Shown here in pieces: positions 1-10,875 of a stretch of DNA of 64,000 bases (position 1 is the stretch's first letter; every line of letters begins with the position of its first letter). The stretch is from Tamarix chinensis (Eukaryota; Streptophyta; Magnoliopsida; Caryophyllales; Tamaricaceae). The notes below the pieces were generated by a model. That model searched no databases. It worked only from the letters and a program-made list of their open reading frames with translations, and was not told the origin of the DNA. Location: assembly GCA_030549775.1 (NCBI GenBank), contig CM060175.1:95967470-96031469 (forward strand). Reading direction: 5' to 3'. A program made the position numbers and the translations under genes.

Positions 1-59
1 CTTAAATAAAATACTAATTACTTAAAGAGAAAGATAATTTGAGCGATGGCCGATGTGTT

Positions 60-470
60 GTATGTCCATTCCACAGAACAAGAATAGTAGCTTGGGTGTA
101 TTTTTTTTTTCCTGAGAGGTGCTCTAGACTATTCCATTGATTTAATAATATTGGGTTTTTCGGACTCAACATAAACCATAATATGATCTTGAGATAAGAA
201 ATAATGAATAAGATATTAACACTTAAATCTAAAGATTATGTGAGTCAAGATCAAGGTGTTGGGTCCGTTCTATTGAATGATAATAATGGCTCAAGAAAGT
301 TTTGCTTTGAAAGGCATTTCAAACCATTCCATCAGTTTAAGAATAGTGGTTAATAGTTTATTTCCTTGAGAGGTGTTAGGTCCATTTCACTAGACGATAA
401 TAGTATCTTAGGTGTATTTTTTTTTCTTGAGAGGTGTTTAAGACTATTCCACCAGTTTAAAAATAGTAGG
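60..470 (+). repeat. Degenerate dyad array of LTR-0
   Basis: About six diverged copies of the LTR dyad unit: a TTCCAC-like half, 8-12 nt, then AATAGTRG. They alternate with spacers reading CTTGAGAGGTGT. The order matches the cleaner arrays in LTR-1 to LTR-5. Confidence 0.55.
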
Positions 471-629
471 GTCTCTAAACTCAATGTAAATATAAAAATT
501 GATTATGATTGTAATGAATGATGGACATCAAGAAATCAGTATTATCTTATATTGGGTTAACATGCTTGCTTATGCTTCTATATGATTTATGTTATGTGTA
601 ACTTGGTTATGGTTGTATTGTTAACTTAC

Positions 630-648
630 TCAGTATGTAGCATACTGA
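630..648 (+). other. Hairpin B of LTR-0
   Basis: TCAGTAT, loop GTAGC, ATACTGA. A perfect 7-bp stem. The closing pair is T-A, where LTR-1, -4, -5 and -8 have C-G. Confidence 0.6.
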
Positions 649-1102
649 TAATTCTTTTTATGGGTATTACTCATTTCCACGAGTAGATGATTCATTTGAG
701 TTTGTGCAGGTCTATGATGACCCCTTGAATGAATATGTTGCTTTTTATGCACTTGGTGGGAATATTGTTGAATTTATCTTTAGGGTTTTGGTCATAGTTT
801 GAGTTATCAGGCTGACTACTTTAAACCCAGACGCCTCTTGAGACTCTAAGTTCCGAATGTAACTATTAATGCATTTTGTCTTTGTGCTAAGAGTAAATCT
901 CCAAAATATTTGTTTAAGTATATAAAACACAGCTCTTTCTCCATTTTATTATGTTTGAATTTTTAACTCTTTTTTCTTATATTCAAAAATAGAATGACAT
1001 GATAAGTCATACTTAGATCGAGTACGACAGCAACATCTAATTACTTTGTTTTACACTTCTGCTTAAATTAAAATTTTCGGTTTCAAATGTTGGGGTGTCA
1101 CA

Positions 1103-1669
1103 TGAACACACATCTTAAGTAATAAATTACACATCTTATGGATATAAATACACAATATTTATTTATAAAACAACAAAGAATGAATATATTTGATATAAAT
1201 ACACACCTTGTTGGAAATAATACATATATTTATTATACATCTTACATCAACAAATTCACATCTTATATCAATAAATGCATATATTATAGTTGTAAATGTT
1301 CAACTTAGATCAAAAAATATACATTTTATACTAGTGAATATGCATCTTATAATGGTAATGCAAATGCTATAAATATCTATAAGATGTGCATTGTTAATAT
1401 AAGATGTGAATATACAACTATAAGATATGTACTTATATATATAACATATGCATTTGACATTATACCCAATATTAGATTTGTATTTATTCATAAAATATGT
1501 ACATTTAGGTATAAAAGATATGCATTAATTCATCAAAGATGTGCATCAAACATGAAAAAGGAAGAAAGAAGAAACATGGAAGCTGGTTTTCAATTGAAAT
1601 CTCCTTTATAATATGTTAGCAGTAGTAACATGCATGTTGCTGCCTACTTAATAGATAAGGATTGAAAGA
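1103..1669. repeat. AT-rich fold-back-like spacer
   Basis: The word ACACATCTTA, or its complement TAAGATGTG, recurs many times. The left half mostly carries CATCTTA and the right half mostly TAAGATGTG, so the stretch could fold on itself around about 1350. It may be an old MITE or microsatellite-derived repeat. No clear terminal repeats or target duplication were found, and no coding sequence. Confidence 0.35.
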
Positions 1670-1774
1670 TATTTTGTAACACCCCCAAATTTACTACTGA
1701 AAAATTTCGTTAAATTAAAAGAAGTTTAGCGGAAGCAAGCAAATGAAATTGTAAATCTGGGGGTATTACCGCCA

Positions 1775-1820
1775 CACTTAGTACCAGATCGATCCATAAC
1801 TACCGACCCGATACTAAGTG
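1775..1820 (-). other. Hairpin A of LTR-1
   Basis: Two 19-nt arms around an 8-nt loop. In sense the arms begin CACTTAGTAT and end GTACTAAGTG. By hand count all 19 positions pair (15 Watson-Crick, 4 G-U). It lies 100 nt from the LTR 3' end. Confidence 0.75.
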
Positions 1821-2177
1821 CTAAGGCTAGAAAGAATAAAACCAGAACAAATCATTCCCAAAACGCAAGTTTTGCGGAATCAGAGTGCGAAGGTCAAAAG
1901 TTACATTCCGAAATACAATTTAAAAGGTCCATATATCAGAATACATAAAATGACGGAATAGCAAAGTACGATAAAACCCTCGAAAAATTAAATACAACAC
2001 TTGTAACCTCCAAGGTCAAATACAATTAAACCACACAATTTTCGAAGGTAAATATCCGGACCGCTTACTCACTCAGATCAAGCCTCCCACCCCAATTTAG
2101 TAACTGATCAACCTGCATCAAAGGTCTGCTCCCCACCATCGGTGGATCATTGCAGGACCCAGCCAATCAAGGTAGTA

Positions 2178-2198
2178 TCAGTACATGTCCAGTACTGA
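2178..2198 (-). other. Hairpin B of LTR-1
   Basis: TCAGTAC, 7-nt loop, GTACTGA: a perfect 7-bp stem. The same hairpin recurs at the corresponding place in most of the other LTRs. Confidence 0.65.
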
Positions 2199-2390
2199 GT
2201 AAGGGCGCAGGTGCGCTAAGGCCAAGCATACAATCATACCACATAGCACACACATCACAAACATATAAGTCACATGCGATAACACACAAGATAAGGCTTG
2301 AGTACTTTTCTGGTGACTTATTCTTTATTCTCATTAATGATAAGTCCATTTCATACATACTCTTTAATAACCCATGTGAGCACGGGAGCC

Positions 2391-2736
2391 CCACTATTAT
2401 AGCCGGTGGATCGGTCACTTATAGGGCAGAACACACCTAACCACTATTATACGCCGGTGGATCGGTCTCCAGGGCATAACGCTCCTGGCCACTATTATGC
2501 CGGTGGATCGGTCTGGCCCCAACTCTCATGGTGTTCCACTGTAAATATATATAGTATCTTTCCCATGATTTAATTACAACATACTGTTTGGTTTGTTGAG
2601 CTCGGGATCCCCCACTATTATAGCCGGTGGATCGGTCACGTATAGGGCAGAACGCACCTAACCACTATTATACGCCTGTGGATCGGTCTCCAGGGCACCC
2701 CGGCACCTGGCCACTATTATGCCGGTGGATCGGTCT
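2391..2736 (-). repeat. Dyad array of LTR-1, six copies
   Basis: Six near-identical copies of CCACTATTAT-n-GCCGGTGG followed by ATCGGTC, starting near 2391, 2441, 2489, 2612, 2662 and 2711. They form two groups of three. Each group is preceded by a GAGC-type sequence and its copies are separated by spacers reading AGGGCA-AACGC-CCT. CCAC and GTGG can pair, so each copy is a small dyad. Confidence 0.85.
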
Positions 2737-4003
2737 GGGCCCGGCTCAACAATCTTACTCTTTAAGTAATTAATGTCTTATTCATGTATTATTAAATAAG
2801 GTTCCACCCTTGACATGCACGTCTACTACTCTCTACTTCTTCCCTTCGAGGAGGCCCGTCCCATATCTTGAGATTGTTCTCCCCTTCTCTCGCCCGATGT
2901 CCATCCCCTCTTACTCTTATACATAAGGAAACGTAGTAAGGGTACACTCTCCCAAGAATGTGGGCTAACCCTAACACAACGATATCGGTCCCACATGTCC
3001 TCACCCTTCTAGGGCTCCTCCTTGGAAAACCCTAATTTGGGCCTATATGGCCCAACTCTTTCTTACTCATCCTAACTTTACTTTGTTCCTTGTCTCGCAT
3101 CCCGTCTCAACTAAGAAATTCCCAAAATATATCCCTTTATTCCCCAACTCCGCATATGACCGCCAAACCCTAGTTCACCACGCCAAACCCTAGCACTTTA
3201 CTTCCTCCCCAAGTAACCTCTCCTCTTTGCCCCAAAACCTCTTCTCTGATTTATAATCCCATACTCATCCTTCATACAAGTGGACTCTCACTCTCAACCC
3301 CATACTCCAACCCTCCTTGACCATTCTTACCCTGGTACCCTTCAAATTGCTCATTTCCTCCCAAAACCCTAATTGGGTCCCTTAGATACCTTTACATCCG
3401 CCCACGTACTATTTTACATCAAAGTCTCCAATGGACCCATAACTTTGACATTATCTCATTTACGCCCTAAATCAACTTTCCTCACGTAAGATTCATCCCC
3501 ATGCGTAATTCAAATAAACCATGCAGACTCCCCAACGCCCACTTATACACAAAACCCTAATAAGGTCTCTTACGCACCAACTTACGTACTATTTCTCATA
3601 CCAAGTCACCAATTATTCCAAGACTCTCCCAAGCTCTTACTTACAACCCAAATCAACTTTTCACACGTAAGGTCTAGTCCCCCCATGCAAACTTCCCAAA
3701 CGTCCACTTCCCCGTTGTTCCTTTATTATCATTTCATGCTACCCAAAACCCTAGCATGCATGTCCTAGAGGGCCAAAACAAGTCACATCATCAACATCAT
3801 CATTAAACATGGAACATGTCATACACGTATAGTACAAGGCACACACAACATACCTCAGGATCCACGCTGCGCTACACAAAACAGGTTATTCATAACGCAT
3901 GCATAATACACATCAACATGGCATGTTCATCATTCACCCACACCATACATCACACATAACACAAGGCCATTGCTTCGTCCTTACCTAACACGACACCGGT
4001 CCT

Positions 4004-4015
4004 GGAGCACGCTCC
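4004..4015. other. Conserved palindrome GGAGCACGCTCC
   Basis: A 12-bp inverted repeat (GGAGC/GCTCC) also found in LTR-2 (19495-19506) and LTR-3 (28374-28385), each time just 3' of the microsatellite zone in LTR sense. Confidence 0.6.
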
Positions 4016-4293
4016 TATGCCTCCTCTGGGTGTCGACTTGACTCGCCTATAAGAGGGGAAACTAGGGTTACTTTTCCTCCGACCAAAACACTATTCTTTT
4101 CTACCTTACTCTTATCTTTAACTTACCATTAGGGCGAAGAATAGTAATGTTACTTTTATAAGTGAAGTATGGTCAATATTCTCAAAGTAGTTAATCAAGC
4201 TACTACTAATAAAAGTAGCTACAATAATTTAAAGTAATTTTAATAACATTTATTATTAACGGTAGTAGTTCAATGTTACTAATAATAATGATA

Positions 4294-4330
4294 ATAGTGA
4301 ATAATAATAATAATAATAATGATAGTAATA

Positions 4331-4361
<31 letters not shown>

Positions 4362-4475
4362 TAGTAATACTAGCAATAATAATAATGATCATGATGTTAA
4401 AATAAAATACTAAGGTTATGGGCCACCAGTATTAGTAAGACCAGTAGTTATAAATGTTTCGTTTCAAGGTTAGGT

Positions 4476-4527
<52 letters not shown>

Positions 4528-4660
4528 TAGTAATAATAATAATGATAAGGGTAATAATAATAATGATAGTATTAATAATACTAATAATAATATTAATAGT
4601 GATAATAATGATAATAATAATAGTAATAGTAAAAATAATATTAATTATGCTACTAAAATA
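4294..4660. repeat. AAT-rich microsatellite zone in LTR-1
   Basis: Runs of AAT with GAT, AGT and AAC variants, including an uninterrupted block of about 45 bp near 4479-4525. An asparagine-rich open frame here (4454-4690) is an artefact of the repeat. Confidence 0.9.
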
Positions 4661-5176
4661 ATTTGCACATATATAATAATAAAGGTTTAGGGGTTGGGGA
4701 GTTTAGAGAACTACCTAGGGTGTGGGTGGCACAGGTGGCGGCGCACGGCGGCGGCGGCGGCGTTGGGGGGAGAAAGAGGGTAGAGAGGTGGTGGAGGGGA
4801 AAGGAAGGAAAAGGAGGGGTTGGCAGGGGAAATAGAGGGTCTAGGGGGGTTGGGGAAGTTCCCTGGGTGGTTTTGGGAGGCAGAGGGGGCGCTGGGAGCG
4901 GCGGCACGGCAGTGGGCGGCGGTGCGAAGGGTGGCGGGGTTCGAGGTTGGCTTGGTCGGGAAGGGCACTTCGCGCGCTTAAGGCGGCGCGTGCAAGGTAA
5001 ATCGAGGGCTGAGGGAGGCTTGGTTGGGTGGAGGGTGCTGCAGGGAAGGGTTTCGGGGGTGGTTCGGGCGGCGGAGATGGGCGACGACGATGGGGCGGCG
5101 ATCTGAAGAGGGGGCAGCGCAAGGAATGGTTTCTGGGTTGGGTCCTCGAAAAAGCCCGAGGTTGGGCTCGTGGGGG

Positions 5177-5184
5177 TATTTATA
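5177..5184 (-). promoter_or_regulatory. TATA box of LTR-1
   Basis: TATAAATA on the minus strand in a GC-rich setting. The same CC-TATAAATA-CC word occurs at the matching place in LTR-2. It is the probable core promoter of the element, with transcription running towards lower coordinates. Confidence 0.6.
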
Positions 5185-6287
5185 GGCTCGAAATGGGGAG
5201 GGGATCGAGAGAGGGGACAGAGGGAGGTACGGGAAGCCAGCATTTTTTTCCTGCCGGCCGCCGGTGACGGGCGGCACTGGTCTGCCATGGCAGACCTGCG
5301 GCTCGATTGGGGAAAAAAAGGAGGGCAGGAGTAGGCCTGTGTGGGGTGTTGGGGGTGTCGGCCTGTCGGATAAGGCTGGCTGGAAGGTCGGGGAGAGAGA
5401 GAGGCGGCGTGTAGGCGGCTGGTCGGTGCAGAGGGGGCTGGGCGGCGATTTGCAGCGGCGTGGGGAAGAAGAAAGGAGGAGAGGGGTTGGACCGGCGGTC
5501 CGGGAAGAAGGAAGGAAGGGAGGGGAAACCGGCCGGTTCAGCGCGGTAAGGACGCCTTACCGAAACGCGGCGTTTGGGTTAGTTTTTGGACAAAACGCGG
5601 CGTCGAGTGGCTGGCGGGCAACGGTTACCTTCATTAATCGGGGTGCAGCGTTTTGGCAGATTGAGGGGGGGTGAAACGCTGCGTTTCACTGGGGCGAGGG
5701 CAGCTGAACGGCGCTGGGCCGCGGGAAGGAGAAGAAGAAAGGGGATTGGGCCGCGGGCTGGCCCAACGGGCGAGAAGAGGAGGAAAAAGAAAGGGAAAAG
5801 AAGAAAGAAAGAAAAAGAAAAAAGAAAGGAGAAAAGGAAAAAGAAGAAGGGAAAAAGGAAAAATAATAATATGGGATATTTAAATTATTTAAAATATTTG
5901 AGGTATACAAAGTAATATTTAAATTCCTTTTTAGGCTAAATTAGGATTTTTTTAAGGGATTTTTCATAAATTCCTTTTTAATTAGCAACCACCTTAATTT
6001 TTCTCCCATTTAAATTACTTATAAAATTATTAAAAATTTTGAAACTATTTTCTCCTTCTTATTTTAAATAAAATAATTTATTTAATTAACTTTTTCTTTA
6101 ACTAAAATGCTTAATTAGCTAAAATATCCAAATTCCTCCTAATTAAAATACTTATAAATCTCTTCTTGATTTTCCTTAATTAAATACCCTTTTATTTTAA
6201 TAAAAGTAATTTATTTAAATAATTTTCTAATAAAACCTCTTTTAAATATAATTTATAAATTAGGAATTTTCGGGGTATTTCATATTT

Positions 6288-7506
6288 ATAGCTAGCTTAG
6301 AAGTGTAGAAGCCCAATACTCCTTGTTCGCCTTCGCCTCTGATCACCACCTTACATTTATGATTATATGAAAATACATACATACCTCTCATTTATTTTGT
6401 CAATTATATATCCCACTTTTGGAAATTATATAGCTTAGTACTTAATGAAGAGAGAAGGAGAATAATATCCAAAAGAGAAAGGTTGATCGTAATAGAGAGA
6501 AAACTTGAGCATTCTCCTTTGCTTGTTGTTTTTTCTTGAGCATATATGTAATTTATTCTAAGAAAGAGGTAGAGAAAAGTTTTTGTAATAATTTTTCTAA
6601 TGATAATTCTTACAAATATCTTATTTAATTTGTCCCAACCTATGTAGGAACACAAAATCCTCTCTTCATACTTCATATAATGCAATTACATTTGCCTATT
6701 TTGTGTCAAAACAATCCTAACACCAATGAATCCCAATGCAATTATTTTCACTTAAGTGTGAGATCATGATTAATAGTTTGATAGTCAAACAATCTACCTC
6801 AGTTTCAACAATCATCTCCTCCCACACAGGATCATAAAAAAACGACACCATTTTTCAAATGTAGTAGCATTCTGTCTCCATGCCAACAACGAGGATGCTA
6901 AAATATGGCCCCTGATGGTCATATTTTGGCTTGTCATTGCATCAAACAAAACTGCCAGAATCAAGGCGCCTTTCCCCAAGCAACATACAAGGGAGGAACA
7001 AAAAGGCTAATCATTCCATTTCTTCATTGGGTGTAAAATGAGATTCATTCTTAAAATGCTTATAAATTGGTGGGACTTGTGCATTACTATTGAAAAATGA
7101 GGTTTACTCTTCAAGACTCGTAGATAGATTGCATGATTTTTATATAACTACCAAAATTTATTTACCTCTATTTTGATAGCTAGATTGTTAAAGCAGTGAA
7201 TGTAAACAAAATTACAACTACATTAATATTTAACCTCCAAGTAGACGATACAAAATGTGGACCTATTGAATGAACTATTCCAATTCGTTGATCCTTCACA
7301 TGAATGCTTGATGAACTTGAAACAGAAGCTCACATCTAATAATCCTATTTAAAGTGCTTGTTCGGTGTGGTGGGTAATAGGGGTGGAAATATTAGTCCTA
7401 TATTTTAAATATTTTATATAGCACATTTAAAATAAATAAATAAAATAGATGAATACCTATTTTAGCTCTTAATTTAATCTAAAATGAATATTTTATTAAA
7501 AATATA

Positions 7507-7542
<36 letters not shown>

Positions 7543-8058
7543 CTTGATATAAAAGATACAATATAGGGGAAAAATTACATTCTTATTACCTCTATACAAA
7601 ACAAGCCCTAAGAGGTTGTCATGATTTGTGAAGTAAGATACAATTTTGAATGAAGTTAGTTTTAGCTTCAAACTTTATACATTAAAAGGAGGTTGTCATG
7701 AAGCAGTTGCATGAATCTAGAAATGGAGTGATGACATACGGAATTTAGAGCTTTAATAAATTGATGGAATCAAATCTATTTTTGTAGATTGACAAAAGCT
7801 CATCTAGCATCTAAAACCTCATGATTAAATTACCACTCTATCTTAATACAAGCCATCACCATTGCAATAATCTTAAGTTAATGCTTAAGCATTGCGCACC
7901 ATAGTGAGGAGAATAATAAAAGTCTTAATTTTTCTCAAGATTAAAATATGCACAATGAATGCTAACACATATAGCAGAAACACAAGCTTCTCTAATAAAT
8001 ATTAGTTTTCCAAAGGAAAGCATTAAGAACCAAAAAAAAAATGAACCAAGTCTATTAT
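6288..8058. other. Unassigned AT-rich spacer
   Basis: No recognisable element. On the minus strand, about 6990-6830 stays open in one frame and reads like a short peptide (for example LVCCLGKGALILAVLF), but I do not recognise it and there is no start, splice signal or neighbour to support a gene. An ATT microsatellite lies at 7507-7540. Confidence 0.3.
7507..7540. repeat. (ATT)n microsatellite
   Basis: About ten ATT units with few interruptions. Confidence 0.9.
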
Positions 8059-8245
8059 TGTTGGTTACAAACAGAGTTCCACATTGATAAATTTTTAGAA
8101 GTCGGAGCAACATATAAGTTTATTAGAATATTTCTCCTATTACTAATTGATTTTAGGGTGTAACATTACTTGGACTTATATATGGATATGGTCATAGTTT
8201 TTTCCTCATTAAGCCTGGCCTAGGCCCAATTATAATATCTACAAG

Positions 8246-8258
8246 TGGTATCAAAGCC
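8246..8258 (+). other. Primer-binding site of TRIM unit 1
   Basis: TGGTATCAAAGCC, three nucleotides after the LTR end at 8243. It resembles the initiator-Met tRNA complement. Confidence 0.65.
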
Positions 8259-8777
8259 TGGTTCTAAACCTTGGCAGATATTCTTGGAATCTCAAATGAA
8301 AGTTGTATACTTTATTGGAAAAATGGTGCTGGCCTAGATAGAAGAATAATCTCTAATGGTCTAATGCTTTGAGTAAAGCATTTCCCCCACCAATGTAGTT
8401 AAGATGAATAGTTAAATTGATTGGTCAATGTCTTCCTAGTTTGAGGAGGTTGTGTTTTACTTAGTTTGAAAGAAGGATTGTTAAGTGTGAATAAAGTTCA
8501 TTAATTTTAGGATGGAATATCACTTGGGATTATACATGAATAAGATATTGATTTTTTTCCTTATTTAGCTTTATCTAGGCCCGCTTGTAATCCCTATAAG
8601 TTATTGGGTGCAAAAAAATCACATTAAAGGATGTTAGATTAATATATAAGTCTAGTGGGATACTCCTTCTATTGCTAATTGGTTTTAGGATGGAATTTTA
8701 CTTGGGCTTATATATGCATATAGTATTAGTTTCTTTCTTATCAGGGTTAGTCTGGGCCCACTTGTAATCCTTACAAT

Positions 8778-8790
8778 TGGTATCAAAAAC
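8778..8790 (+). other. Primer-binding site of TRIM unit 2, diverged
   Basis: TGGTATCAAAAAC just after the LTR end CA at 8774-8775. It is followed by TAGTTCTGAA, matching CTGGTTCTAAA after the first site. Confidence 0.6.
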
Positions 8791-9265
8791 TAGTTCTGAA
8801 TCGAGGTGGGTATCATAGAAATCTCGAATGGAAGTTGTATATTCTATTGGAAATGTGGCGTTGGCCTAGATAGAGGAAAAAAATTCTCAAGGTAAGGTGA
8901 TTCTCTAGTGTTTCACATAAGGTGTGTCATCCACTGACATAGTAAAGATGAGTAGTTTACTTGATTGAGCAATGTCTTCCCGTGAAGGGAGAGGTTATGT
9001 GTTACTTAGTTCAAGGGAATGATTTTTATATACGAATAAAGTCTCACATTTATAAACTATAAGAAGTTAGACCAATATATAAGTATAGTGCACTACTGCT
9101 CCTATTGACAGCTAGTTTAATGATAGAAAATTACTTGGGCTTGTATATGGATATGGCCTTAGTTTTTATTCAAATTGTTTCGAGCACTTAGAAATAACCA
9201 TCCATGATAGTCTTCACACCTAATACAAGTCAGAAACTCACAATCTCTACCATGACACGGTATTT

Positions 9266-10849
9266 TGTGACACCTAGAACCTAAGGCACATGTCCTTAAA
9301 ATTTGGAACTGAGAAATTTGATTTTAAAGAGTAATTGTAGAAACCAAAACACAAAACGTAGGAGTGTTATGTTATATCCAATATAGAAGAGGCACTCCCT
9401 ATGCTTAGTTTATGTCAGACGTAAGGTAAAAGTAACCGTTTACCAAGAAATCACGTTTGGAAATCACTTGATTCCACCGCAATAAAGGATACAAAAGAGA
9501 GAATGACATATGTAAAATGAAAACAAAGAACTAAGAGTCAATAGAGAGATAGAAATATCTAGATAACCATAGCCTATACCAATTTTAAATTATGCACTCA
9601 CTGAAGGTAAGAACATTAAGAATAGAAATAAATAGCCACATATAATACAAGGCAGATTTGCTTGCAGAAATGAGTAACACCCATAAAAATAATGACCAAT
9701 ACACTTCGTTATGAGTAAGGTACCAATACAATCAAATAAAGGTCATATAAAGTCATAAAATCACAAAAGATAAATGTGCATATAGAATAACGTATGATAC
9801 CAACTTACTTATTGATTTCCAAGTCTTATAGTAATGATGGTATGATCCATATCCATAATCATATTCACGTTAAGTTTAAGGATCCCACTATTCTCAATCG
9901 TTAGAACACTGCCATAAATATACGACCCCAAGGAATAGAACACTATCATAAATATGAGTCATGATTGGTTGTACCTATTCATTCCACCAAACGATAATAG
10001 TGGCCAAGAGATTATACCCTGAGGTTGTATATTTATGATATTGTTCCACCGGTTAAGAATAATGGCCAGGAGCTTTATATACCAAGGTTGTATTTGTTGA
10101 TAAGGTTCCACCGGTTGAGAATAGTGAGGTCCCTAAATTCAAATTAAATAAATTGTTTGAATGTTTGAAGTCACTTAAAGTGAAATACCCTATGAGTCAG
10201 GAACAATTTACTTGTCCATTCCACCGACCAATAATACTGGTCAGGAGCTTTATGTCCTAGGGTTGTATATTATTGATACCATTACATATATATTATTCTC
10301 AACCGGTTGAGAATAGTGGTCGGGAACTTTATGTCTAGAAAAACTCAATAAACTTCATTTTTCAACATAATTTCAAATCAAACTTTGCCTCAAACCAAAT
10401 CATAACATTAAATCAAAATCAAAGGTAACAAAATTGGCAACATTCTCGTTCAACCATTTAGAAAAATATGAGGTATTACATGTAATCCCAATTGGACAAC
10501 CCAAATAAAATCACTTTGGTCTAAAAACCCTAAAAAATGCTTTGAAACTTAAAGAATCACATTTAAGGCCACAAATGGCTAAACCAATCGCATAAAACAA
10601 CTCATAACACCTAAACAAGTCAAATAAAAATGTTTTTTGAGAAATAGTATTCATAAAATTATTATTTATGGTCAATTGAAATTGTCATTTTATATTGAGG
10701 AACTTAAATCCAAAATTTGTTAAAAAGTTATTACTAAAAATTACCATTAACTAAACAAATATGATTTATGCTCGATTACTATTTCTGAGGTTCAAAGGTT
10801 GACCATTGAACCCTAATGATACTAAAAAGGTCTTTTAGATTTCATTCTT
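9266..10849 (-). mobile_element. Degenerate Tekay-type LTR (LTR-9k)
   Basis: The left end TGTGACACCTAGAACC matches the complement of the LTR-0 terminus. Inside are degenerate dyads (about 9880-10320), for example CCACCGGTTGAGAATAGTG. Near 10790 is a GGTTCAAAGGTTGACC block that resembles the AT-rich 5' part of LTR-5 and LTR-7 (AACCTTTGACC). TATTT flanks the left end and also occurs at 10850-10854. The right terminus is not a clean CA, so that border is uncertain. It is about 1.6 kb, so it has lost much of the central GC-rich promoter part. Confidence 0.5.
9880..10320 (-). repeat. Dyad array of LTR-9k
   Basis: Five or six diverged copies of the dyad unit in the form CCACCGGTTGAGAATAGTG or its complement, alternating with GGGAGCTTTATGTCC-like spacers. 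Confidence 0.55.
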
Positions 10850-10875
10850 TATTTTAGTAAAAATATGATTAATCT

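Larger units (their letters stand above)
1..1102 (+). mobile_element. LTR-0: 3' part of a Tekay-type LTR, cut by the window edge
   Basis: The right end reads GGGGTGTCACA, the family terminus with one change. Reading left to right it holds degenerate CCACCGG...ATAATAGTGG dyads (about 60-470), the hairpin TCAGTAT/ATACTGA at 630-648, and a block reading ATTACTCATTTCCACGAG that is also present in LTR-2, LTR-3 and LTR-7b. The left part lies outside the window, so neither target duplication nor full length can be checked. No coding sequence is present. It is more diverged than LTR-1 to LTR-4; its closest relative here is LTR-7b. Confidence 0.75.
1675..6282 (-). mobile_element. Solo LTR-1 (Tekay/Del-type Ty3/gypsy), 4608 bp
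   Basis: The element starts TGTAACACCCCCAAA and ends GGGGTATTTCA, flanked by the exact 5-bp duplication TATTT (1670-1674 and 6283-6287). The sense strand is minus, because a TATAAATA box (5177-5184) lies upstream of the hairpin-rich part on that strand. In sense order: AT-rich 5' end (6282 to about 5880), GC-rich pyrimidine-rich promoter zone (about 5870-4690), AAT/ATT microsatellites (4660-4294), palindrome GGAGCGTGCTCC (4004-4015), six dyads (2736-2391), hairpin B (2198-2178), hairpin A (1820-1775) and the 3' terminus. No primer-binding site, gag, pol or second LTR adjoins it. Recombination between two LTRs of a full element is the simplest origin. Clade assignment rests on terminal sequence and length. 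Confidence 0.9.
8059..9170 (+). mobile_element. TRIM-like element array (LTR-internal-LTR-internal-LTR)
   Basis: Four diverged copies of a short LTR (about 120-185 bp) lie in direct orientation: 8059-8243, 8479-~8600, ~8608-8775 and 9020-~9170. Two are followed by a primer-binding-like site, TGGTATCAAAGCC at 8246-8258 and TGGTATCAAAAAC at 8778-8790, close to the plant initiator-Met tRNA complement TGGTATCAGAGC. The sequences before the next LTR are purine-rich, as a polypurine tract would be (GAAAGAAGGAT before 8479, CAAGGGAA before 9020). The internal stretches are only about 230-245 bp and non-coding. Short LTRs, a primer site, a polypurine tract and no genes fit a terminal-repeat retrotransposon in miniature. 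The second and third LTR copies look fused with no internal part between them. The last copy is truncated. Confidence 0.7.

Noticed and set aside
2391..2736. A CRISPR-like array
   Set aside because: Spacers are themselves related and the dyad lies inside an LTR; the sequence is plant nuclear in character.
4454..4690. Asparagine-rich 78-residue frame
   Set aside because: It is the AAT microsatellite of LTR-1; no start context or homology.
1675..6282. Reading the TGTAACACCCC/GGGGTGTTACA units as DNA transposons with terminal inverted repeats
   Set aside because: The inverted match is only about 11 bp, duplications are 5 bp, a promoter and leader-like order is present, and such ends are usual for Tekay-type LTRs. 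Kept as an alternative only for LTR-only mobility.
10463..10482. GAGGTATTACA as the right end of LTR-9k
   Set aside because: The flanking bases do not match the left flank TATTT, and LTR-like sequence (GGTTCAAAGGTTGACC) continues to about 10800.
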